Below are positions 6,855 to 10,156 of a stretch of DNA of 10,156 bases, piece by piece. Each line of letters starts with the position of its first letter. Position 1 is the first letter of the stretch. The stretch lies in assembly GCA_028565635.1 (NCBI GenBank), contig JAOXYB010067134.1:1-10156 (forward strand). Direction: 5' to 3'. A program made the position numbers and the translations under genes. The DNA comes from Phoronis ovalis. Lineage: Eukaryota > Phoronida > Phoronidae. Below the pieces are notes generated by a model. It was not told the origin of the DNA. It saw nothing but the letters and a program-made list of their open reading frames with translations, and did not search any database.

Positions 6855-7056
6855 GTGTGACGCCAGAAGGCCTGTTTATATGTATCACTCCGCTAGTCTG
6901 ACAAATGTTGTTTCCCTGCGTAGGATGCCCGAGATAGTGTGGGCTTTTATCAGTTTGACGTTAGAATGCCTGCGTGTTTATATATCTTACGGGTTATTTC
7001 GTAAACTTAGGATTCCGGGGGACGCTTGTAAAGGGTGCTTGTCGTTGACCAGGTGT
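6855..7056 (+). repeat. Diverged tandem duplication, about 98-bp offset
   Basis: GTGACGCCAGAAGGCCTG then TTTATATGTATC (from 6857) resembles TTGACGTTAGAATGCCTGCG then TGTTTATATATC (from 6955), an offset of 98 bp, with TAGGATGCCCGAG (6921) and TTAGGATTCCGGG (7007) at loosely corresponding places. Many substitutions make this an old duplication. The frame 6817-7065 is open across it, but its peptide is not recognisable. Confidence 0.5.
6921..6954 (+). repeat. Dispersed motif, first copy (second at 7371-7404)
   Basis: TAGGATGCCCGAGATAGTGT followed by GGGCTTTTATCAGT matches TAGGATGACCGAGAGTAGGA followed by TGGTCTGTTATCAGT at 7371-7404, about 450 bp away. The second copy lies inside the candidate exon 7301-7438. 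A shorter CCGAGATAGTTGT at 7638 may be a further remnant. Confidence 0.55.
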
Positions 7057-7300
7057 GTAACGTAATCTACGCGTTTTTACGGTTTTTAGCCCCACTCTTT
7101 CTAGGGGTCTATTTTTCACGAATAGTGTTGATTAAGGTTCAATATTTGCTGTGATTGTTCTGGTGACCGAAGGTTTTTGGCAGAAACTTTCACACCCTTG
7201 ATTAATAAAACACTAATTTGTGTTTTACCTGTTAAAAATGTTTTATGTTGGATGGGTTAATAATTTCACCATAGGTCTTGCTTATTGTCCGTTGTTTCAG

Positions 7301-7438
7301 TCTCCTAAAGCACACATCTTGTTTGGAAGGTATTGACGTCCATGGTTTACCTAAGTGTCCCCTCCTGGGGTAGGATGACCGAGAGTAGGATGGTCTGTTA
7401 TCAGTGAAGAAGTCACCATGTGTTACAGATGAGTTAAG
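7301..7438 (+). other. Candidate non-coding exon A
   Basis: A strong acceptor-like tract (GGTCTTGCTTATTGTCCG then TTGTTTCAG) ends at 7300 and a donor AAG|GTGAGT begins at 7439. The 138 bp between have stops in all three plus frames (the longest open run is about 23 codons), so if transcribed this is untranslated or non-coding RNA. It contains the second copy of the TAGGATG motif repeat. Confidence 0.3.
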
Positions 7439-7555
7439 GTGAGTCTAGATCAATCTAGGTCATCGTTTGAAGGTTTGATTATTAGAGAATTATATCTAAA
7501 AGTTTGAAAGCTAGCATATCATTCTTCGAAACTTATTTTAAATGTTTCTTTTAGA

Positions 7556-7904
7556 ATATTTGCGTATACTTGGATGAGGAAAAAGACAAGAGGTGCACAC
7601 GGGGAGATCCACAGTCCTTCGATCTTCAGTCTGGTGCCTTCCGAGATAGTTGTATTGTAATGTGGGTTGTTCTATTTACTTTTCTGAAAACGGGGCCTTA
7701 AATAGTTTCCATGAGAAGCTACGTTTAATGTAAGCAGCCAGTATGTGTTCAGTAAGAGTGTTTATATTGTTCAATTGATTGTTAGGTGTGGTTATGTAAA
7801 TATGCAGGGTTATGTCATAGCTAGGATACAAGTTAGGCAGATCACTTTAGGAAAGCCAGGAGTTAAGTTGGTTAAACCATTGTGTCAAGATTGAGAGAAT
7901 ACAG
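7556..7904 (+). other. Candidate exon B, mostly non-coding
   Basis: The intron implied by GTGAGT at 7439 would end at TTTCTTTTAG|AA (7555/7556), 117 bp, a plausible invertebrate intron size. The segment then runs to ACAG|GTAAAT at 7901-7910. The plus strand here is rich in G and T. Only a short frame, about 11 codons before the donor, stays in phase with the next candidate exon. Splice motifs of this quality occur by chance, so support rests on their orderly succession. Confidence 0.25.
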
Positions 7905-8069
7905 GTAAATAGATACCTATGTGGAACTTGTATATTTTGGGGAGTTACTATCGTAGTTTTACCATTCTCAATAAATGGTATTTGAAGTAGAACGAGGTGT
8001 GTAAATTGGAACAGTAAAATACTTAATAACCCCAGTGTATTTGATACTATAGGTAATGTTGTATTACAG

Positions 8070-8162
8070 GGCCGTCTTCTTTCTTATGCTTTTGATATCA
8101 GACCATCCTAGCAATATAATTCAGCTAAATAAATTCTTGTGTGACCTCGGTAACGTCGGCAG
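8070..8162 (+). other. Candidate exon C with open reading frame
   Basis: GTATTACAG ends at 8069 and CAG|GTGAGT, a consensus donor, lies at 8160-8168. The 93 bp between, a multiple of three, are open in one frame, giving AVFFLMLLISDHPSNIIQLN then KFLCDLGNVG, with an ATG at 8087-8089. The acceptor lacks a strong pyrimidine tract. An open frame over 93 bp is not unlikely by chance. If joined to 9137 the frame continues 20 more codons to a stop, so a peptide of about 46 residues starting at the ATG is conceivable. No family is recognised. Confidence 0.3.
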
Positions 8163-8185
8163 GTGAGTCGTGGCCAGCACCATAA

Positions 8186-8329
8186 ATTGGACAGCCCTGC
8201 ACGCAGTTAGATACGGGAACTGAACTGTATTACTCAACCCGAGAAGCAGAACAAAAGGGAAGAAGAGAAGATGAAGTGAAACAAGACATCGGATCATCTC
8301 TCTTCCGGAACCACAACCATGGATTATAG
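8186..8329 (+). other. GC-richer segment with 47-codon open frame, no ATG
   Basis: Within an AT-rich surrounding this block is clearly richer in G and C and is purine-rich around 8240-8290. One frame is open from just after TAA (8183-8185) to TAG (8327-8329), including TELYYSTREAEQKGRREDEV then KQDIGSSLF, a hydrophilic, charged peptide. There is no ATG near its start. It lies inside the intron implied by the donor at 8163. It might be an alternative exon or a fragment of an old element; I cannot assign it. Confidence 0.2.
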
Positions 8330-8811
8330 TAGTATATCCCTACTGTGTATCAATAGTCAACAATCTTTGTTTCCGTTTAATTAGTTATAATATGTATTAT
8401 CTCTGTTCGTTGTCAAATTTCAATACAATATATAATTCAGAACATTTATTATCTCTTGGAATTGACTACACCCTAGCATAACTTTCACTTCAATATTCAT
8501 CTTAGTCTGTCTATCCCCGCCAACAGTAACATCGTGACAGCAATATCGTTTAGATTACTGGCAGGAAGTACGATTACCATAATCCCAGCATGTTTTTTAA
8601 TGCAGTCAGACAGACAACAAATTGTTCAATGCAGTCAATATTAATATTTTTGAAGAAATGAATCCAACGAATAAATGTATTCACATTGTAAGTAATTATA
8701 ACAATAAGATAATTCTAGCACTAGCAAGATTTGTACATGATTGTTTTAAAATAAGAACTGACTTTGTTCTGGGATGTGCTGATAACTTGGTTGTATATAC
8801 ATTTTCTGTTG
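8330..8811. other. AT-rich non-coding stretch, nothing recognised
   Basis: No gene or array. AATGCAGTCA occurs twice within 35 bp near 8600-8640. The frame 8622-8897 has no supporting features and runs into the (TAT)n tract and the 34-bp array. Confidence 0.55.
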
Positions 8812-8841
8812 TATTATTATTATTATTATATTTGTTTTCAT

Positions 8842-9053
8842 ATTATTGTATAATTGTTAGTAAAGTCTTATTGTTATTATTGTATAATTGTAAGTAAAGT
8901 CATATTGTTATTATTGTATAATTGTAAGTAATGTCTTATTGTTATTATTGTATAATTGTTAGTAAAGTTTTATTGTTATTATTGTATAAGTGTTAGCAAA
9001 GTTTTATTGTTATTATTGTATAATTATTAGTAAAGTTTTATCGTTATTATTTT
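8842..9053. repeat. Tandem array, 34-bp unit, about 6 copies
   Basis: GTATAATTGT (or a close variant) recurs at 8848, 8882, 8916, 8950, 8984 and 9018, exactly every 34 bp. The unit reads TTATTATTGTATAATTGTTA then GTAAAGTCTTATTG. Variants include GTTAG/GTAAG, AAAG/AATG and a GTGTTAGC unit. A (TAT)n tract at 8812-8830 leads into it and shares TTATTATT with the unit, and so may have seeded the array. Confidence 0.95.
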
Positions 9054-9136
9054 GTACATGATCATCGCATCAGTGGTGTATTAGTTACTGAGTTAATTCT
9101 TCTTTAATACTTTGTTAATAATTATTTCGTTTCCAG

Positions 9137-9356
9137 GTCGGTTTGTATTACGGCGGTATTGCGATCAGCGATTTCGATAGCTAGTGTGTTAGGTGCTTGA
9201 TACCGGACAATGTAAAGTCGATGTTCTTTATATTTTCTCTTCTGTCAGTGCATTTGAGGTTTTTAAGTTGATAGGTTTATTCATGATAAGTACGTTGTGG
9301 TGGATTTGCACAACGAATTGTTCCTATATCAAATAAATATCGCAATCTTGTAGCGA
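9137..9356 (+). other. Candidate terminal exon with AATAAA
   Basis: An acceptor-like TTATTTCGTTTCCAG ends at 9136 and AATAAA lies at 9332-9337, about 200 bp downstream, a fitting distance for a last exon. Joined to the donor at 8163, the reading frame of candidate exon C continues as RSVCITAVLRSAISIASVLG and ends at a TGA near 9198, so most of this segment would be 3' untranslated. The implied intron (8163-9136) would contain the 34-bp array and the GC-richer block. Support is from signals only. Confidence 0.25.
9332..9337 (+). promoter_or_regulatory. AATAAA polyadenylation-signal-like hexamer
   Basis: A canonical hexamer that would end the candidate transcript above. AATAAA is frequent by chance in DNA this AT-rich. 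Confidence 0.25.
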
Positions 9357-9382
9357 AATTTAACTTTAATTTTAAATTATCG

Positions 9383-9536
9383 CATTGTATAGCAGATTCC
9401 CTCCCGTATGTCTATCTATATTATATATATAGCGGATCCCCTCCTCGGGACTATCTAAGTCATTGTATAGCGGATTCCCTCCCATATGTCTATCTATATT
9501 ATATATAGCGCATTCCTTCCTCAGGACTATCTATGT
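9383..9536. repeat. Two-copy 78-bp repeat built from four 38-40 bp subunits
   Basis: CATTGTATAGC begins units at 9383 and 9461, 78 bp apart. Each unit holds two related halves of the form TATAGCGGATTCCCTCC, spacer, CTATCTA. The first halves have a CGTATGT or CATATGT spacer and a TATATTATATA tail; the second halves have TCGGGA or TCAGGA and a TAAGTCATTG-type tail. This is a higher-order arrangement: a roughly 39-bp unit duplicated, diverged, and duplicated again as a pair. Confidence 0.9.
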
Positions 9537-9702
9537 CTTTCAAAGGGGTACATTTTAGCAGCCTATATACATGTTTAGAGGCTTTTTTTAAACCTGTGTT
9601 CGCGCATGTGGACCCACCCTTTACATAAGTGACCCCCGGACTTTCAAGGACAAGCTGCATATATAGGTATTTCTATACCTCTGGGTTATCAAGCCCATCA
9701 TA

Positions 9703-9762
9703 GTCCACGAGGCTATTGTCCACGAGACTGTTGTCCACGAGGCTATTGTCCACGAGGCTATT
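9703..9762. repeat. Tandem array, 15-bp unit, 4 copies
   Basis: GTCCACGAGGCTATT is repeated at 9703, 9718, 9733 and 9748; the second copy reads GTCCACGAGACTGTT and the other three are identical. The unit is GC-richer than its surroundings. As 15 is a multiple of three, every frame gives a five-residue repeat, without evidence that it is translated. Confidence 0.95.
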
Positions 9763-10156
9763 GTTTTAAGCATGCACACTAGCAGACAACTGCAAAAAAT
9801 AATTCACAAGGATATTTTAATATCATCTATGGATTGCTAAAACAGAATTTGAGTTTTAAGTGATTAAGACAGCCCCATTCTAGCAGGCTGTTGAAAATAA
9901 CGCAAGCACACATCGAGTCTGTTCCCCATAATATCTGTTCACCAGACGAGTCTGGCTAACTGGCAAACCTTAAACAGTTCATCCAGCTGGTAATGGGGAA
10001 CAGATCTGATTCTCCACATCAACACCACTAAATGATATATTTAAGCGAAACAACATCTTTCTTTGTAAATTTTAGCTGACAGATAGAGTTACCCCGCATT
10101 TTAGCTGGCTGGTGAATTAAAAAAAAATCATGCCCAACTTTTATTGTTTATAATAC
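9763..10156. other. AT-rich end of window, no gene recognised
   Basis: Apart from the inverted repeat at 9918-10004, I see short related motifs (CTAGCAGAC, TCTAGCAGGCTG, TTTAGCTGGCTGG) but no gene or array. Confidence 0.55.
9918..10004. repeat. Nested inverted repeat, 12-bp outer arms
   Basis: TCTGTTCCCCAT at 9918-9929 is perfectly inverted as ATGGGGAACAGA at 9993-10004. Inside lie a small hairpin, CCAGACGAGTCTGG, at 9942-9955 and a palindrome, CCAGCTGG, at 9983-9990. The whole could fold as a branched stem of about 87 nt, or be a remnant of a small fold-back element. No flanking direct repeat is obvious. Confidence 0.7.

Noticed and set aside
6817-7065. 82-codon plus-strand frame starting at ATG
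   Set aside because: The peptide resembles no family I know, and the frame runs across a diverged duplication; no splice or promoter context supports it.
7109-7121. ATTTTTCACGAAT, matching part of the right repeat of transposon copy 1
   Set aside because: Only 13 bases, AT-rich, with no extension on either side, so I do not count it as the missing end of copy 2.
7440-8560. Possible LTR retrotransposon long terminal repeat and leader
   Set aside because: No second copy of the repeat, no convincing primer-binding site and no gag-pol coding sequence are visible.
8622-8897. 91-codon plus-strand frame
   Set aside because: It has no ATG at its listed start, and its hydrophobic Leu/Tyr end is just the (TAT)n tract and the 34-bp repeat translated.

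Overview
The window looks like non-coding, repeat-rich nuclear DNA from a eukaryote. It is AT-rich (about one third GC by eye). No long open reading frame, rRNA, tRNA, CRISPR array or bacterial-type operon is visible. It holds at least six tandem arrays with different unit lengths, a dispersed inverted-repeat transposon family, and scattered intron-type splice signals. Tandem minisatellites, MITE-like elements and frequent TACATGTA-type motifs in AT-rich DNA suit a marine invertebrate, perhaps a bivalve mollusc. That is an impression from composition and repeat style only; no gene here fixes the taxon.

Layout. 1-340: slightly GC-richer DNA with a coding-like stretch interrupted by a stop. 825-1033: a 44-bp tandem array. 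1285-1932: copy 1 of a short transposon-like element with long terminal inverted repeats, followed at 1978-2024 by an inverted fragment of the same family. 2025-3060: plain AT-rich DNA. 3079-3142: a short reading frame that looks like a signal peptide and runs into a GTGAGT. 3813-4055: small direct repeats and a near-perfect 26-bp-arm hairpin. 4274-4552: the most coding-like stretch, a possible terminal exon of about 93 codons. 5360-5509: a 21-bp tandem array. 5831-6337: copy 2 of the transposon-like family, cut off where a nested minisatellite begins (6338-6735; units of about 110-125 bp and 29 bp). 6855-7410: old, diverged duplications. 7301-9356: well-ordered plus-strand splice signals and an AATAAA that could form a small spliced transcript with little coding capacity. 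8842-9053: 34-bp array. 9383-9536: 78/39-bp array. 9703-9762: 15-bp array. 9918-10004: a nested inverted repeat.

How the parts relate. The clearest structure is the transposon-like family. Each copy is damaged in a different place, and comparing them shows terminal inverted repeats of about 110 bp, much longer than either copy shows alone. No transposase or other protein is encoded in it, so it would depend on a partner elsewhere. Nothing here makes a convincing multi-gene system; the candidate exons are weak and are offered as testable hypotheses.
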